Assembly (NCBI RefSeq): GCF_002744715.1
Contig: NZ_KZ319367.1
Coordinates: forward strand, 489,785-553,784
DNA length: 64,000 nucleotides
Direction: 5' to 3'
Source: Marinobacter profundi
Lineage (GTDB): Bacteria; Pseudomonadota; Gammaproteobacteria; Pseudomonadales; Oleiphilaceae
Below are positions 11,115 to 23,302 of this stretch, one piece after another. Position numbers and translations under genes: made by a program. Position 1 is the stretch's first letter. Each line of letters opens with the position of its first letter. The notes beneath the pieces were generated by a model, which worked only from the letters and a program-made list of their open reading frames with translations, was not told the DNA's origin and did no database searches.

Positions 11115-12389
11115 TTATTTCGCCGGGTAGTCCCGCTTCGGGGAGCCGGTGTAGAGCTGGCGCGGACGGCCGATACGGTAGTCGCCGCTCACCATTTCGT
11201 TCCAGTGAGAGAACCAGCCGATGGTGCGGGACATGGCAAAAATCACGGTGAACATGGAGGTCGGGATACCGATCGCCTTCAGGATGATGCCGGAGTAGAA
11301 GTCCACGTTCGGGTAAAGCTGACGCTTCACGAAGTATTCGTCTTCCAGGGCAATCTTTTCCAGGCGCTGGGCAATCTTCAGCAGCGGATCGTTTTCCAGG
11401 CCGAGCTCGGTCAGAACTTCATGGGCAGTTTCCGCCATGACCTTGGCGCGGGGGTCGAAGTTCTTGTAGACGCGGTGGCCGAAGCCCATCAGGCGGAACG
11501 GATCGTTCTTGTCCTTGGCCTTGGCAATGAACTCGTCGATGTTGGACTCGTCGCCGATTTCAGCCAGCATGTCGAGGACGGCTTCGTTCGCGCCACCGTG
11601 AGCCGGGCCCCACAGGGCCGCGATGCCGGATGCAATACACGCGTAGGGGTTGGCGCCGGTGGAGCCAGCCAGCCGCACGGTGGAGGTAGATGCATTCTGC
11701 TCGTGGTCAGCGTGGAGGATGAAGATCTTGTCCATCGCCTTGGCCAGCACCGGGTTGGGCTTGTACTCTTCGCAGGGTACGCCGAACATCATGTGCAGGA
11801 AGTTCTCGGCGTAGGAGAGGTCGTTCCGCGGGTACATGAATGGCTGGCCGATGCTGTACTTGTAGCACCAGGCTGCAATGGTCGGCATCTTGGCGATCAG
11901 GCGATGCGCAGTGATCTGGCGCTGCTCGTCGTCGGTCACGTCCATCTGGTCATGGTAGAACGCAGACAGGGCACCAACTACGCCACACATGATGGCCATC
12001 GGATGCGCGTCACGGCGGAAGCCGTTGAAGAAATTGCGCATCTGGTCATGAAGCATGGTGTGGTTTTTGATGGTTTCGTGGAAGCGCTGGTTTTCTTCCG
12101 GGGAGGGCAGTTCACCGTTCAGGAGCAGGTAGCAGACTTCAAGGTAGTCTGACTGGTCGGCCAGCTGTTCAATCGGGTAACCGCGGTGCAGGAGAACGCC
12201 ATTTGCACCATCAATGTAAGTGATAGCGGATTCACAGGCCGCCGTGGAGACAAATCCGGGGTCGTAAGTGAAAACGCCTTCCTGGACGAGGCCTCGAACG
12301 TCAATAACGTCAGGGCCGACGGTGCCCGAATAAACCGGTAACTCAATGGACTTGTCACCCACCGAGAGCGTGGCTTTCCTGTCGGTCAT
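11115..12389 (-). CDS. gltA: Citrate synthase GltA
   Basis: 424 residues, the length of the hexameric, NADH-sensitive type II enzyme of Gram-negative bacteria. It condenses acetyl-CoA and oxaloacetate to citrate. The catalytic pieces are visible: [10 protein letters not shown] (first His), [13 protein letters not shown] (second His) and [14 protein letters not shown] (Asp). The ATG at 12389 gives [14 protein letters not shown] and has AGGAG upstream; the open frame runs 14 codons further without a site. It is divergent from the sdh-suc genes, so the shared 477-bp region can coordinate the cycle. It has its own promoter at 12476-12503 and ends at the palindromic terminator. Confidence 0.97.
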   Translation of the reverse strand: MTDRKATLSVGDKSIELPVYSGTVGPDVIDVRGLVQEGVFTYDPGFVSTAACESAITYIDGANGVLLHRGYPIEQLADQSDYLEVCYLLLNGELPSPEENQRFHETIKNHTMLHDQMRNFFNGFRRDAHPMAIMCGVVGALSAFYHDQMDVTDDEQRQITAHRLIAKMPTIAAWCYKYSIGQPFMYPRNDLSYAENFLHMMFGVPCEEYKPNPVLAKAMDKIFILHADHEQNASTSTVRLAGSTGANPYACIASGIAALWGPAHGGANEAVLDMLAEIGDESNIDEFIAKAKDKNDPFRLMGFGHRVYKNFDPRAKVMAETAHEVLTELGLENDPLLKIAQRLEKIALEDEYFVKRQLYPNVDFYSGIILKAIGIPTSMFTVIFAMSRTIGWFSHWNEMVSGDYRIGRPRQLYTGSPKRDYPAK

Positions 12390-12475
12390 GGTGCTCTCCT
12401 GTTTTGTCAGCTTTGGAAGCTTTATCAGCATTGGGATGCGCTAGCAGGCGCGTATTATCGCAAAACTGGCGGCAA

Positions 12476-12503
12476 AATATAGGGCGTTGACTTTTTTTGT
12501 CAA
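12476..12503 (-). promoter_or_regulatory. Promoter of gltA
   Basis: Read on the minus strand, TTGACA (12503-12498) and TATATT (12481-12476) are 16 bp apart. The -35 overlaps the dyad TTGAC-N7-GTCAA, a position where a bound protein could block RNA polymerase. Confidence 0.65.
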
Positions 12504-12653
12504 TGGAAGAGATTGGAAAACCGGATATTTGACATTCGCTGTAAATACGTAAATGCAGAAACAATAGTGTGTTGCGGTGCAATTCGGTTTTGTCAATCAT
12601 CCTTATAGCTGCCTTTGGCCCCTGATTTGGTGGGGTTTTGCGGGGTTGCCGGT

Positions 12654-12682
12654 TTGTAATTAACGGGGCCACTCCTTATAAT
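12654..12682 (+). promoter_or_regulatory. Promoter of the sdh-suc genes
   Basis: TTGTAA at 12654-12659 and a perfect TATAAT at 12677-12682 are separated by 17 bp. It would give a leader of about 178 nt before the GTG of sdhC. Confidence 0.65.
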
Positions 12683-12866
12683 CCGTAGCCCGGAATCGGG
12701 GATATCCCTTCATTCGGTGCCTGCCAGCCTGGTCGGTGCGAGAAGGTTTTCCTCCCTCCTGAGCCAGTCGTGCCACGGTTTCGTATCTGTACGACGATCC
12801 TTACATACCAACCATCCGCACCGGGGTTCCCCGGCCCGTGGAGCAAAGAGAGAGTGTGAGAGCGCT

Positions 12867-13247
12867 GTGAATAGCAAACGACCAGTTAATCTCGATCTCG
12901 GCAAGTTTCACTTTCCACTGCCAGCCATCACGTCCATCCTGCATCGGATCAGCGGCATCATCATTTTTGTTGGTGTAGCGTTCATGCTGTATGGCCTTGA
13001 TCTTACCCTGTCCGGGGAAGAAGGCTTCAATCGTGTGAGTGAACTGCTGGACAGCTTCCTTGCAAAGCTGATCATCTGGGGCATTCTGTCTGCCTTGTTG
13101 TACCACCTGGTTGCCGGTATCAAGCATCTGTTCATGGATGCAGGCATTGGTGAAGACCTTCAGAGTGGTCGCCTCGCCGCGAAGATCACGATTGTGGTTT
13201 CCGTCATTCTCATCGTTCTGGCAGGAGTTTGGGTATGGGCAGCGTAA
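12867..13247 (+). CDS. sdhC: Succinate dehydrogenase cytochrome b556 subunit
   Basis: 126 residues from a GTG start that gives the family N-terminus NSKRPVNLDLGKFHFPLPAI; the open frame continues 50 codons upstream with an unrelated composition. Three membrane helices are visible, with the quinone-site region ITSILHRISG before the first and the haem-b ligand His in HLVAGIKHLFMDAG. With SdhD it anchors SdhAB in the inner membrane and passes electrons to ubiquinone. It overlaps sdhD by 13 nt, which suggests translational coupling. Confidence 0.95.
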   Translation: MNSKRPVNLDLGKFHFPLPAITSILHRISGIIIFVGVAFMLYGLDLTLSGEEGFNRVSELLDSFLAKLIIWGILSALLYHLVAGIKHLFMDAGIGEDLQSGRLAAKITIVVSVILIVLAGVWVWAA

Positions 13248-13585
13248 ACAGCGTAACTAACCTTGGCCGTAGCGGTGTCTACGACTGGCTGATCCAGCGT
13301 GTGACCGCCTACGTACTCGCTCTGTACACCATCTTCCTGCTTGGCTTCGTGCTGACCACTGACGTCAATTACGAAGTCTGGAGTGCACTGTTCGGACAGA
13401 CCTGGTTCCGTATTTTCAGTCTGCTGGCTCTGCTTTCCATTGGCGGACACGCGTGGATCGGTCTGTGGACTGTCACCACCGACTATATCAAGGCAGCCCT
13501 TCCGCGGTTCCTGGTCCAGGCGGCCTGTGGTCTGACCATGTTCGTCTATGTGGTCTGGGGCATACAGATTCTTTGGGGGCTTTAA
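13235..13585 (+). CDS. sdhD: Succinate dehydrogenase membrane anchor subunit
   Basis: 116 residues with three hydrophobic segments. The ATG at 13235 stands 7 nt after AGGAG and lies inside the end of sdhC; a TTG two codons earlier is less favoured. HAWIGLWTVTTDYIKA contains the haem-side His and the Asp-Tyr pair that in E. coli SdhD lines the ubiquinone site. The sdhA ATG follows three bases after the stop. Confidence 0.94.
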   Translation: MGSVNSVTNLGRSGVYDWLIQRVTAYVLALYTIFLLGFVLTTDVNYEVWSALFGQTWFRIFSLLALLSIGGHAWIGLWTVTTDYIKAALPRFLVQAACGLTMFVYVVWGIQILWGL

Positions 13586-13588
13586 TTA

Positions 13589-15361
13589 ATGGCTAACATC
13601 AAGACCATTTCCTACGATGCAATCGTCATCGGTGGTGGCGGTGCCGGCATGCGTGCCGCGCTGCAGCTGACCGAATCCGGTGTTAAAACCGCCTGTATCA
13701 CCAAGGTGTTTCCGACCCGTTCGCACACCGTATCTGCCCAGGGTGGTATCACCTGTGCGATTGCCAGCGCGGATCCCAATGATGACTGGCGCTGGCACAT
13801 GTATGACACCGTCAAGGGTTCCGATTATATCGGTGACCAGGACGCGATCGAGTACATGTGTTCCGTGGGCCCGCAAGCGGTTTTCGAGCTGGAGCACATG
13901 GGTCTGCCGTTCTCCCGTACCGAGCAGGGCCGCATCTACCAGCGTCCGTTCGGTGGCCAGTCCAAGGACTACGGCAAGGGTGGCCAGGCGGCCCGTACCT
14001 GTGCGGCCGCTGACCGTACCGGTCACGCCCTGCTGCACACTCTTTACCAGGCCAACCTGAAAGGCGGCACTACCTTCCTTAATGAGTGGTACGCCGTAGA
14101 TCTGGTCAAGAATGCCAAGGGCCAGGTGGTGGGTGTTGTTGCCATCGAGATCGAAACCGGCGACGTTGCCTATATCAAGTCCAAGGCTACGGTTCTGGCC
14201 ACTGGTGGTGCGGGTCGTATCTACGCCTCTACCACCAACGCCCTGATCAATACCGGCGACGGCATTGGTATGGCACTGCGTGCCGGCTTCCCCGTCCAGG
14301 ACATGGAAATGTGGCAGTTCCACCCGACTGGTATCCACGGTGCCGGTACATTGGTAACCGAGGGTTGCCGGGGTGAGGGCGGTTACCTGATCAACGCCGA
14401 AGGCGAGCGTTTCATGGAGCGTTATGCGCCCAACGCCAAAGACCTTGCCGGTCGTGACGTGGTGGCCCGTTCCATGGTTATCGAGATCCTGGAAGGCCGC
14501 GGCTGTGGCCCCGAGAAGGATCACGTACTGCTGAAGCTGGATCACCTGGGTGAAGAAACCCTGAACCTGCGTCTGCCGGGTATCTGTGAGCTGTCCCGTA
14601 CCTTCGCGCACGTGGATCCGGTGAAAGAGCCGATCCCGGTAGTGCCGACCTGTCACTACATGATGGGTGGTATTCCGACCAACGTTGGCGGCCAGGCTCT
14701 GACCCTCGACGAAAACGGTAACGACAAGCCGATTGAAGGCCTGTTCGCCTGCGGCGAGGCGGCCTGCGTATCCGTTCACGGTGCCAACCGTCTGGGCGGT
14801 AACTCGCTGCTTGACCTGGTGGTCTTCGGTCGTGCGGCTGGCCTGCATATCGAAGAGCAGCTGCGCAACGGCTTCACGGTTGATGATGCCAGCGAGGCGG
14901 ATATCGAGCGTGCCATGGCCCGCCTGAACCGTCTGAATAGCGCCACCGAGGGTGAAGAAGTGGCTGCGGTTCGTAAGGACCTGCAGAACTGCATGCAGCT
15001 GTATTTCGGTGTATTCCGTGACGGCGAGAGCATGGAGAAGGGTCTGAAGCTGCTGAACGAAATCGGCGAGCGTGTGCGCAAGACCAAGCTGGCTGACACC
15101 AGCAACGCCTTCAACACCGCGCGTATTGAGGCGCTTGAGCTGGACAACCTGTTCGAGGTGGCATACGCCACTGCGGTTTCCGCTTACGAGCGTAAGGAAA
15201 GCCGTGGTGCCCACGCCCGTAACGACTTCACTGAGCGTGACGACGAGAACTGGCTGAAGCATTCCGTGTACTTCCCGCTGGACAAGCGCGTAGGCAAGCG
15301 TGACGTCAACTTTGCACCGAAAACGGTTCCGACCTTCGAACCGAAAATCCGGACTTACTAA
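13589..15361 (+). CDS. sdhA: Succinate dehydrogenase flavoprotein subunit
   Basis: 590 residues, standard length. It oxidises succinate to fumarate on the cytoplasmic face of the inner membrane. The FAD Rossmann motif [15 protein letters not shown] starts at 11; His46 in [12 protein letters not shown] is the covalent FAD attachment residue; [21 protein letters not shown] carries the substrate-binding His and the catalytic Arg. The subunit needs SdhE-type flavinylation, but no such gene is in the window. It sits between sdhD and sdhB with very short gaps, as expected for one operon. Confidence 0.97.
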   Translation: MANIKTISYDAIVIGGGGAGMRAALQLTESGVKTACITKVFPTRSHTVSAQGGITCAIASADPNDDWRWHMYDTVKGSDYIGDQDAIEYMCSVGPQAVFELEHMGLPFSRTEQGRIYQRPFGGQSKDYGKGGQAARTCAAADRTGHALLHTLYQANLKGGTTFLNEWYAVDLVKNAKGQVVGVVAIEIETGDVAYIKSKATVLATGGAGRIYASTTNALINTGDGIGMALRAGFPVQDMEMWQFHPTGIHGAGTLVTEGCRGEGGYLINAEGERFMERYAPNAKDLAGRDVVARSMVIEILEGRGCGPEKDHVLLKLDHLGEETLNLRLPGICELSRTFAHVDPVKEPIPVVPTCHYMMGGIPTNVGGQALTLDENGNDKPIEGLFACGEAACVSVHGANRLGGNSLLDLVVFGRAAGLHIEEQLRNGFTVDDASEADIERAMARLNRLNSATEGEEVAAVRKDLQNCMQLYFGVFRDGESMEKGLKLLNEIGERVRKTKLADTSNAFNTARIEALELDNLFEVAYATAVSAYERKESRGAHARNDFTERDDENWLKHSVYFPLDKRVGKRDVNFAPKTVPTFEPKIRTY

Positions 15362-15375
15362 GGGGGTAGCACATA

Positions 15376-16080
15376 ATGTTGGTAAGCCTTTACCGTTACA
15401 ATCCGGAAACTGACAACGCCCCTTATATGCAGGACGTTGAGCTGGAGCTTCCGGAAGGCAAGGATCTGATGATCCTGGACGTCCTGAACCTGCTGAAGGA
15501 AAAGGATCCGTCGCTGGCGTATCGCCGCTCCTGCCGTGAGGGTGTTTGTGGCTCTGATGGCATGAACATGAACGGCAAGAACGGTCTGGCCTGTATCACG
15601 CCGGTGTCCCAGGTTGTGAAGAACAACAAGCTGGTGCTGCGCCCGCTGCCCGGTCTGCCGGTTATCCGCGACCTGGTCATCGACATGAGCCTGTTCTACA
15701 AGCAGTACGAGAAGGTCATGCCGTACCTGGTGAACGACAAGCCGGCGCCCGCCATTGAGCGTCTGCAGTCGCCGGAAGACCGGGAGAAGCTGGACGGTCT
15801 GTACGAGTGTATTCTCTGTGCCTGTTGTTCCACATCCTGCCCGTCTTTCTGGTGGAATCCGGACAAGTTCATCGGCCCGGCCGGTCTGCTGCAGGCCTAC
15901 CGGTTCCTGGCAGACAGCCGGGACACCGCGCAGGCAGAGCGCCTGGCCAACCTGGATGACCCGTTCAGTGTATTCCGCTGCCGCGGCATCATGAACTGTG
16001 TCAGCGTCTGTCCGAAAGGCCTGAACCCCACAAGGGCAATCGGCCACATTCGTAACCTGCTCCTGCAGCGGGCTACCTGA
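15376..16080 (+). CDS. sdhB: Succinate dehydrogenase iron-sulfur subunit
   Basis: 234 residues. The N-terminal ferredoxin domain binds [2Fe-2S] through CREGVCGSDGMNMNGKNG and the following LAC. The C-terminal domain binds [4Fe-4S] and [3Fe-4S] through CILCACCSTSCPS and CRGIMNCVSVCPKG. It relays electrons from FAD in SdhA to the quinone site of SdhCD. A hairpin at 16132 and a 309-nt gap separate it from sucA. Confidence 0.97.
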   Translation: MLVSLYRYNPETDNAPYMQDVELELPEGKDLMILDVLNLLKEKDPSLAYRRSCREGVCGSDGMNMNGKNGLACITPVSQVVKNNKLVLRPLPGLPVIRDLVIDMSLFYKQYEKVMPYLVNDKPAPAIERLQSPEDREKLDGLYECILCACCSTSCPSFWWNPDKFIGPAGLLQAYRFLADSRDTAQAERLANLDDPFSVFRCRGIMNCVSVCPKGLNPTRAIGHIRNLLLQRAT

Positions 16081-16389
16081 CGAGCAGTCAGAGAACCAGA
16101 CGCTATACTGTTCTGACAGGTTAGCACCCCCGAAGGCCTCGCAATATGCGGGGCCTTCAACCAAAGGCTTATAGTCATTGGTCTTAGGGAGGTGCACACT
16201 ACGCGGGCTGCTGCAGGACTTAAAAGGTTTTGCGCGGCTTTGCTGAGTATAAAAACCACCGGGAACCGGAAAACATCCGTGCTGACTGTGGTGGCTAAAG
16301 TCGATCCCGTAAAAACCCGTATTGACTGAGATTTACCCCTGGCCGACCATAATCAGCCCCCCGCACCAGCCCAAGGTGAGCTATTCAAA
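16081..16389 (+). other. sdhB-sucA intergenic region
   Basis: 309 bases with no gene. It contains a stem-loop at 16132-16158 and, near 16248, a TATAAA without a convincing -35. It may be a processing or partial termination point with an internal promoter, but I cannot fix one. Confidence 0.5.
16132..16158 (+). other. Stem-loop between sdhB and sucA
   Basis: GAAGGCCTCGC-AATAT-GCGGGGCCTTC forms an 11-bp stem with one G-T wobble. It lacks a T-run, so it is more likely an mRNA-stabilising or attenuating hairpin than a full terminator. Confidence 0.55.
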
Positions 16390-19224
16390 ATGCATGAAAG
16401 CATAATGGAGCAGTTATGGCAGACTTCCCACTTGCAGGGTGGAAATCTGGCCTATGTTGAACAGCTTTTTGAAACCTACCTGACAGACCCCAATGCCGTT
16501 CCCGAAGAGTGGCGCAGCTACTTCGACAAGCTCCCCAGCGTCGATGGTCATCACGGTCGTGACATTGCCCACTCCTCGATCCGCGAACAGTTTGAGCACA
16601 TCTCCCGCAATCAGCGTTTTCTGGCCAGTGGCGTGCCCGCCAGTGCCACATCCGATGCTGATCGCAAGCAGGTTCGCGTTCTCCAGCTGATCAATGCGTT
16701 CCGCTTCCGCGGTCACCAGGAGTCCAAGCTGGACCCGCTCGGCGTCTGGCAACGCCCTCAGGTAGAAGATCTCGATCTTTCATTCCACGACTTGTCCCAG
16801 TCGGATCTGGATCTTGAATTCCAGACCGGATCCCTGAACTTCGGCTCGGAAGCCATGAAGCTCAGCGATATCGTGGAAGGCCTCCGCAAAACCTATTGTG
16901 AAAGCATTGGTGCGGAATACATGCACGTTGTTGATACCCGCATCAAGCGCTGGTTCCAGCAACGCATGGAACCGGTCCGCTCACGACCGGAATACGAAGC
17001 AAAGACCCGCAAGCACCTCCTCGAACGCCTCACGGCTGCCGAAGGCCTGGAGAAATACCTGGGCTCCCGCTACCCGGGCGTCAAGCGTTTTGGTCTTGAG
17101 GGCGGCGAAAGCCTGATTCCGTGTCTGGATGAGCTGATCCAGCGTGCCGGAAGCTACGGCGCGAAGGAAATTGTACTGGGTATGGCCCACCGTGGCCGGC
17201 TGAACGTGCTGGTAAACACGCTCGGCAAGAACCCGAAAGAATTGTTTGACGAATTCGAGGGCAAGAAGCTCGCGGATTCCGGCTCCGGTGACGTGAAGTA
17301 TCACCAGGGCTTCTCTTCCAACGTGATGACCGAAGGCGGTGAGGTTCACCTTGCTCTCGCCTTTAACCCGTCACACCTGGAAATTGTTTCTCCGGTTGTT
17401 GAAGGCTCGGTGCGCGCCCGTCAGACCCGTCGTAACGATACCGATGGCAGTCAGGTTGTTCCGATCATCATGCACGGCGATGCGGCGTTTGCCGGCCAGG
17501 GCGTGGTGATGGAGACCTTCCAGATGTCCCAGACCCGAGGTTACGGGGTAGGCGGCACCATCCATATCGTCATCAACAACCAGGTTGGCTTCACCACCAG
17601 CAAGCAGGAAGATGCTCGTTCCACCGAGTACTGTACTGACGTTGCCAAGATGGTTCAGGCGCCGATTCTGCATGTTAACGCGGATGATCCCGAAGCGGTC
17701 ATGTTCGTTACCCAGATGGCGATGGACTACCGCAACGAGTTCAAGCGCGACGTGGTCATTGACCTGGTGTGTTACCGTCGCCGCGGCCACAACGAGGCCG
17801 ACGAGCCGGCGGCAACCCAGCCACTGATGTATGAGAAGATCCGCAAGCTGAAGACGACCCGCAATATCTATGCGGATCATCTGATCAGCGAAGGGGTGCT
17901 GACCGAAGAAGAAGTCAAGCAGATGGAGCTGGAGTACCGCGATGCGCTGGATAACGGCGAGCACGTGGTCAAATCTCTGGTCAAGGAGCCTAACAAGGAG
18001 CTCTACGTTGACTGGACTCCGTTCCTGGGTCACGAGTGGACGGCCAAGTGCAAGTCCAGTGTTGCCCTGAAGACCATTCAGAAACTGGGCAAGAAGCTGG
18101 GCCAGGTGCCTGAAGGTTTCAGCATCCAGCGTCAGGTGTCGAAGATCATTGATGACCGCAACAAGATGACAGCCGGCGCGCTGCCCATCAACTGGGGTTA
18201 CGGTGAGGTGATGGCCTACGCGACGCTGCTGGATGAAGGTCATCCGATTCGCCTGACCGGTCAGGACGTGGGTCGTGGTACCTTCTCCCACCGTCACGCG
18301 GTGCTGCACAACCAGAAGGACGGTACTACCCATATTGCGCTGAAAGAGCTTGCTGACGATCAGCCGCGTTTCGAAATCTACGACTCGCTGCTGTCTGAAG
18401 AAGCCGTTATGGCGTTTGAATATGGTTACGCCACCACTACGCCGAATGCGCTGATTGTCTGGGAAGCCCAGTTCGGTGACTTCGCCAACGGTGCCCAGGT
18501 GGTCATCGACCAGTTCCTTACCAGTGGTGAGCACAAGTGGGGGCGTCTGTGCGGCCTGACACTGCTGCTTCCGCACGGCTATGAGGGGCAGGGCCCCGAG
18601 CACAGCTCGGCGCGCCTGGAACGTTACCTGCAGTTGTGTGCCGAGCACAATATCCAGGTATGTGTGCCGACCACGCCGTCGCAGGTGTTCCATATGCTGC
18701 GTCGCCAGGTCAAGCGCCCGCTGCGCAAGCCGCTGGTTGCCATCACACCGAAGAGCCTGCTGCGTCACAAGGAAGCAACCTCCGACCTCGAGGATCTGAC
18801 CTCCGGTACTTTCCAGACCATTCTGCCTGAGAAAGAGCCGTCCGATCCGAAGAAAGTCACCCGCCTTATTCTTTGCAGCGGTAAGGTCTATTATGACTTG
18901 CTGGAAAAGAAGAAGGCTGATGAGCGCGACGATGTGGCCATTGTGCGGATCGAACAGCTGTATCCGTTCCCGTCCGATGACCTGGATGAACTCCTGAGTC
19001 AGTACACCAAACTCAAGCACGTGGTCTGGTGTCAGGAGGAGCCCATGAACCAGGGCGCGTGGTACTGCAGTCAGCATCACATGCGTAACGCGCTGCACCG
19101 GAAGAACCCGAAGCTGTACCTGCAATACGCAGGGCGTGAGGCTTCAGCGGCTCCGGCCTGTGGTCATATGTCCGTGCACATTGAAGAACAGAAGAACCTG
19201 GTTAACGACGCGTTCGAAATCTGA
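16390..19224 (+). CDS. sucA: 2-oxoglutarate dehydrogenase E1 component
   Basis: 944 residues, similar to E. coli SucA (933). The thiamine-diphosphate enzyme decarboxylates 2-oxoglutarate and transfers the succinyl group to the lipoyl arm of SucB. The N-terminus MHESIMEQLWQTSHLQGGN with LTDPNAVPEEWRSYF is typical; HGDAAFAGQGVVMETFQ and INNQVGFTT form the cofactor and active-site region; DVGRGTFSHRHAV lies in the C-terminal transketolase-like domain. The start ATG has AGGTGAG upstream; an internal ATG at 16405 is possible but shortens the conserved N-terminus. sucB follows after 25 nt. Confidence 0.96.
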   Translation: MHESIMEQLWQTSHLQGGNLAYVEQLFETYLTDPNAVPEEWRSYFDKLPSVDGHHGRDIAHSSIREQFEHISRNQRFLASGVPASATSDADRKQVRVLQLINAFRFRGHQESKLDPLGVWQRPQVEDLDLSFHDLSQSDLDLEFQTGSLNFGSEAMKLSDIVEGLRKTYCESIGAEYMHVVDTRIKRWFQQRMEPVRSRPEYEAKTRKHLLERLTAAEGLEKYLGSRYPGVKRFGLEGGESLIPCLDELIQRAGSYGAKEIVLGMAHRGRLNVLVNTLGKNPKELFDEFEGKKLADSGSGDVKYHQGFSSNVMTEGGEVHLALAFNPSHLEIVSPVVEGSVRARQTRRNDTDGSQVVPIIMHGDAAFAGQGVVMETFQMSQTRGYGVGGTIHIVINNQVGFTTSKQEDARSTEYCTDVAKMVQAPILHVNADDPEAVMFVTQMAMDYRNEFKRDVVIDLVCYRRRGHNEADEPAATQPLMYEKIRKLKTTRNIYADHLISEGVLTEEEVKQMELEYRDALDNGEHVVKSLVKEPNKELYVDWTPFLGHEWTAKCKSSVALKTIQKLGKKLGQVPEGFSIQRQVSKIIDDRNKMTAGALPINWGYGEVMAYATLLDEGHPIRLTGQDVGRGTFSHRHAVLHNQKDGTTHIALKELADDQPRFEIYDSLLSEEAVMAFEYGYATTTPNALIVWEAQFGDFANGAQVVIDQFLTSGEHKWGRLCGLTLLLPHGYEGQGPEHSSARLERYLQLCAEHNIQVCVPTTPSQVFHMLRRQVKRPLRKPLVAITPKSLLRHKEATSDLEDLTSGTFQTILPEKEPSDPKKVTRLILCSGKVYYDLLEKKKADERDDVAIVRIEQLYPFPSDDLDELLSQYTKLKHVVWCQEEPMNQGAWYCSQHHMRNALHRKNPKLYLQYAGREASAAPACGHMSVHIEEQKNLVNDAFEI

Positions 19225-19249
19225 CGAGCTACCGAATTAAGGATCCGAG

Positions 19250-20461
19250 ATGTCAATTGAAATCAAAGCCCCCGTTTTTCCCGAATCGGTCGCAGAGGGT
19301 ACCGTCGCGACCTGGCACAAGCAGCCTGGTGAAGCCTGCGCCCGCGACGAACTGATTGTCGATATCGAAACCGACAAGGTGGTTCTGGAAGTGGTCGCGC
19401 CGGCAGACGGTGTGATCGAGGCGATCCTGAAAGGCGAAGGCGACACCGTAGAAAGCGGTGAGGTGATCGGCCAGTTCAAGGAAGGCGCAGCGGGCGAAGT
19501 CAAGCCGGCCGCGGCGGAAGCGAGCGCTGCAGCGCCCCAGGCCGAAGAGAATTCCGCGGCCTCTGGTGATGCCATCCTGAGCCCGGCGGCCCGCAAGCTG
19601 GCGGAAGAAGCCAATATCGACCCGAACGCGGTCAAGGGCACCGGCAAAGATGGCCGGGTAACCAAGGAAGACGTGCAGAACTTCGTTGAAAGCGGCAAGT
19701 CCGCTGCCCCTGTAGCCCAGCCTGCTGCCCAGATGCCACAGGTTGAAGTGGCTGCCGGCGAGCGTCCGGAGAAGCGGGTACCGATGACCCGCCTGCGTGC
19801 CAGCATTGCAAAGCGCCTGGTCAGTGCCCAGCAGAACGCGGCCATGCTCACCACCTTCAACGAAGTCAACATGAAGCCGCTGATGGATCTGCGCAAGCAG
19901 TACAAGGACAGCTTCGAGAAGCGTCACGGCATCAAGCTGGGCTTCATGTCCCTGTTCGTCAAGGCGGCTACCGAGGCGCTCAAGCGGTTCCCGGCGGTTA
20001 ACGCGTCCATCGACGGCAACGACATGGTTTACCACGGCTACCAGGACATCGGCGTAGCCGTGTCCAGCGACCGTGGTCTGGTGGTCCCCGTGCTGCGTGA
20101 CACCGATGCCATGGGCCTGGCCGATATCGAGAAGAAGATTGTCGAGTACGGCACCAAGGCCCGTGACGGCAAGCTGGGTATTGAGGAAATGACGGGCGGC
20201 ACCTTCACCATCTCCAACGGTGGTGTGTTCGGCTCGCTGATGTCGACGCCGATCCTGAATCCGCCGCAGACTGCTATCCTTGGTATGCACAAAATCCAGG
20301 AGCGCCCGATGGCGGTTAACGGTCAGGTTGTTATCCTGCCGATGATGTACCTGGCCCTGTCTTACGATCACCGTATGATCGACGGCAAGGAAGCGGTGCA
20401 GTTCCTGGTAGCGATCAAGGACATGGTTGAAGACCCGGCGCGCATTCTGCTGGACGTCTGA
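19250..20461 (+). CDS. sucB: Dihydrolipoyllysine succinyltransferase (E2)
   Basis: 403 residues. One lipoyl domain (1-75) carries Lys43 in [10 protein letters not shown]; an Ala/Glu-rich linker leads to the peripheral-subunit-binding domain (about 103-139, [19 protein letters not shown]); the catalytic domain ends with [11 protein letters not shown] (His374, Asp378). It forms the core of the 2-oxoglutarate dehydrogenase complex and binds SucA and Lpd, whose genes flank it. Confidence 0.97.
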   Translation: MSIEIKAPVFPESVAEGTVATWHKQPGEACARDELIVDIETDKVVLEVVAPADGVIEAILKGEGDTVESGEVIGQFKEGAAGEVKPAAAEASAAAPQAEENSAASGDAILSPAARKLAEEANIDPNAVKGTGKDGRVTKEDVQNFVESGKSAAPVAQPAAQMPQVEVAAGERPEKRVPMTRLRASIAKRLVSAQQNAAMLTTFNEVNMKPLMDLRKQYKDSFEKRHGIKLGFMSLFVKAATEALKRFPAVNASIDGNDMVYHGYQDIGVAVSSDRGLVVPVLRDTDAMGLADIEKKIVEYGTKARDGKLGIEEMTGGTFTISNGGVFGSLMSTPILNPPQTAILGMHKIQERPMAVNGQVVILPMMYLALSYDHRMIDGKEAVQFLVAIKDMVEDPARILLDV

Positions 20462-20495
20462 GCCTGACACTTAACGAATCAGAAAACAGGATTGA

Positions 20496-21938
<1,443 letters not shown>

Positions 21939-21955
21939 CGCAATACAGGAAACAG

Positions 21956-21977
21956 GGGGCGCCAACGACGGCGCCCC
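21956..21977 (+). other. Stem-loop between lpd and sucC
   Basis: GGGGCGCC-AACGAC-GGCGCCCC is a perfect 8-bp G+C stem 17 nt after the lpd stop. No T-run follows, so it probably sets mRNA stability or partial read-through rather than ending transcription. Confidence 0.5.
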
Positions 21978-22135
21978 GCTGCCATAAAAACGGCAGGTTT
22001 TCGTTTGCGCTCACGGCGGGCTGAGGTGATCCCCGGTTCGCCAAGCCGAATTCGCAAGAGGAGCTCCAGAGACGGCGCTTCAGCGGGTTCATTTCCGTAC
22101 GTGGTTATCCTCCATCAAAAAGCGGGACATTAACT

Positions 22136-23302
22136 ATGAATTTGCATGAATATCAGGGCAAGCAGCTGTTCGCTGAATACGGCCTGCCTGTATCCCAGGG
22201 CATTGCCTGCGATACCCCTCAGGAAGCTGTAGCGGCCGCTACCGAAATCGGTGGTGATGCGTGGGTCGTCAAAGCACAGGTTCATGCCGGTGGCCGTGGT
22301 AAGGCCGGTGGCGTCAAGCTGGTCAAGAGCAAGGACGAGATCCGTGCCTTCGCCGAGAACTGGCTGGGCAAGAACCTGGTAACCTACCAGACCGACGAGA
22401 AAGGCCAGCCGGTCAGCAAGATTCTGGTTGAATCCCTCACCGACATCGACCAGGAACTGTACCTGGGTGCGGTTGTTGACCGTGGCACCCGTCGTATCGT
22501 GTTCATGGCGTCTACCGAAGGCGGCGTGGAAATCGAGAAGGTTGCCGAAGAAACTCCGGAAAAGATCCTGAAAGCCGAAATCGATCCGCTGGTAGGCGCT
22601 CAGCCGTACCAGGGCCGCGAACTGGCCTTCAAACTCGGCCTGGAAGGCAAGCAGATCGGTCAGTTCACCAAGATCTTCCTGGGTCTGGCCAAGCTGTTCG
22701 AAGAGTGCGACCTGGCGCTGGTTGAGATCAACCCGCTGGTGATCACTCCGGCTGGCGACCTGCACTGTCTGGATGCCAAGCTCGGTGTTGACGGCAACGC
22801 TCTGTACCGTCAGAAGAAAATCCACGAGATGCACGATCCTTCCCAGGAAGATCCCCGCGAAGCAGAAGCTGCCCGTTGGGAGCTGAACTACGTCGCCCTG
22901 GAAGGCAACATCGGTTGCATGGTTAACGGCGCTGGTCTGGCCATGGGTACCATGGACATCATCAAGCTCGCCGGCGGCCAGCCTGCCAACTTCCTGGACG
23001 TAGGTGGCGGCGCGACCAAGGAACGCGTTACCGAAGCGTTCAAGATCATCCTGTCTGACGACGCGGTACAAGCCGTTCTGGTTAACATCTTCGGTGGTAT
23101 CGTTCGTTGCGACATGATCGCCGAAGGCATCATCGGTGCGGTTAAAGAAGTAGGCGTTAAAGTGCCTGTTGTGGTCCGCCTGGAAGGCAACAACGCTGAC
23201 CTGGGCGCCAAGGTTCTGGCGGAAAGTGGTCTGAACATCATCGCCGCCACCAGTCTGGCGGATGCCGCAGAGCAAGTCGTTAAAGCCGCAGGGGGTAAAT
23301 AA
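22136..23302 (+). CDS. sucC: Succinyl-CoA synthetase beta subunit
   Basis: 388 residues, the E. coli length. The N-terminal ATP-grasp fold starts [16 protein letters not shown] and includes the glycine-rich [20 protein letters not shown] holds metal-binding residues; the C-terminal half has the [11 protein letters not shown] and [11 protein letters not shown] motifs of the CoA-ligase domain. It makes ATP or GTP from succinyl-CoA together with SucD. The stop TAA shares its last A with the sucD ATG. Confidence 0.97.
   Translation: MNLHEYQGKQLFAEYGLPVSQGIACDTPQEAVAAATEIGGDAWVVKAQVHAGGRGKAGGVKLVKSKDEIRAFAENWLGKNLVTYQTDEKGQPVSKILVESLTDIDQELYLGAVVDRGTRRIVFMASTEGGVEIEKVAEETPEKILKAEIDPLVGAQPYQGRELAFKLGLEGKQIGQFTKIFLGLAKLFEECDLALVEINPLVITPAGDLHCLDAKLGVDGNALYRQKKIHEMHDPSQEDPREAEAARWELNYVALEGNIGCMVNGAGLAMGTMDIIKLAGGQPANFLDVGGGATKERVTEAFKIILSDDAVQAVLVNIFGGIVRCDMIAEGIIGAVKEVGVKVPVVVRLEGNNADLGAKVLAESGLNIIAATSLADAAEQVVKAAGGK

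Larger units (their letters stand above)
12390..12866. other. Divergent gltA / sdhC control region
   Basis: This 477-bp region has no credible gene. It carries the gltA promoter (12476-12503, minus), the sdh promoter (12654-12682, plus), the inverted repeat TTGAC-TTTTTTT-GTCAA at 12487-12503, and a sdhC leader of about 180 nt with G-rich stretches. Confidence 0.7.
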
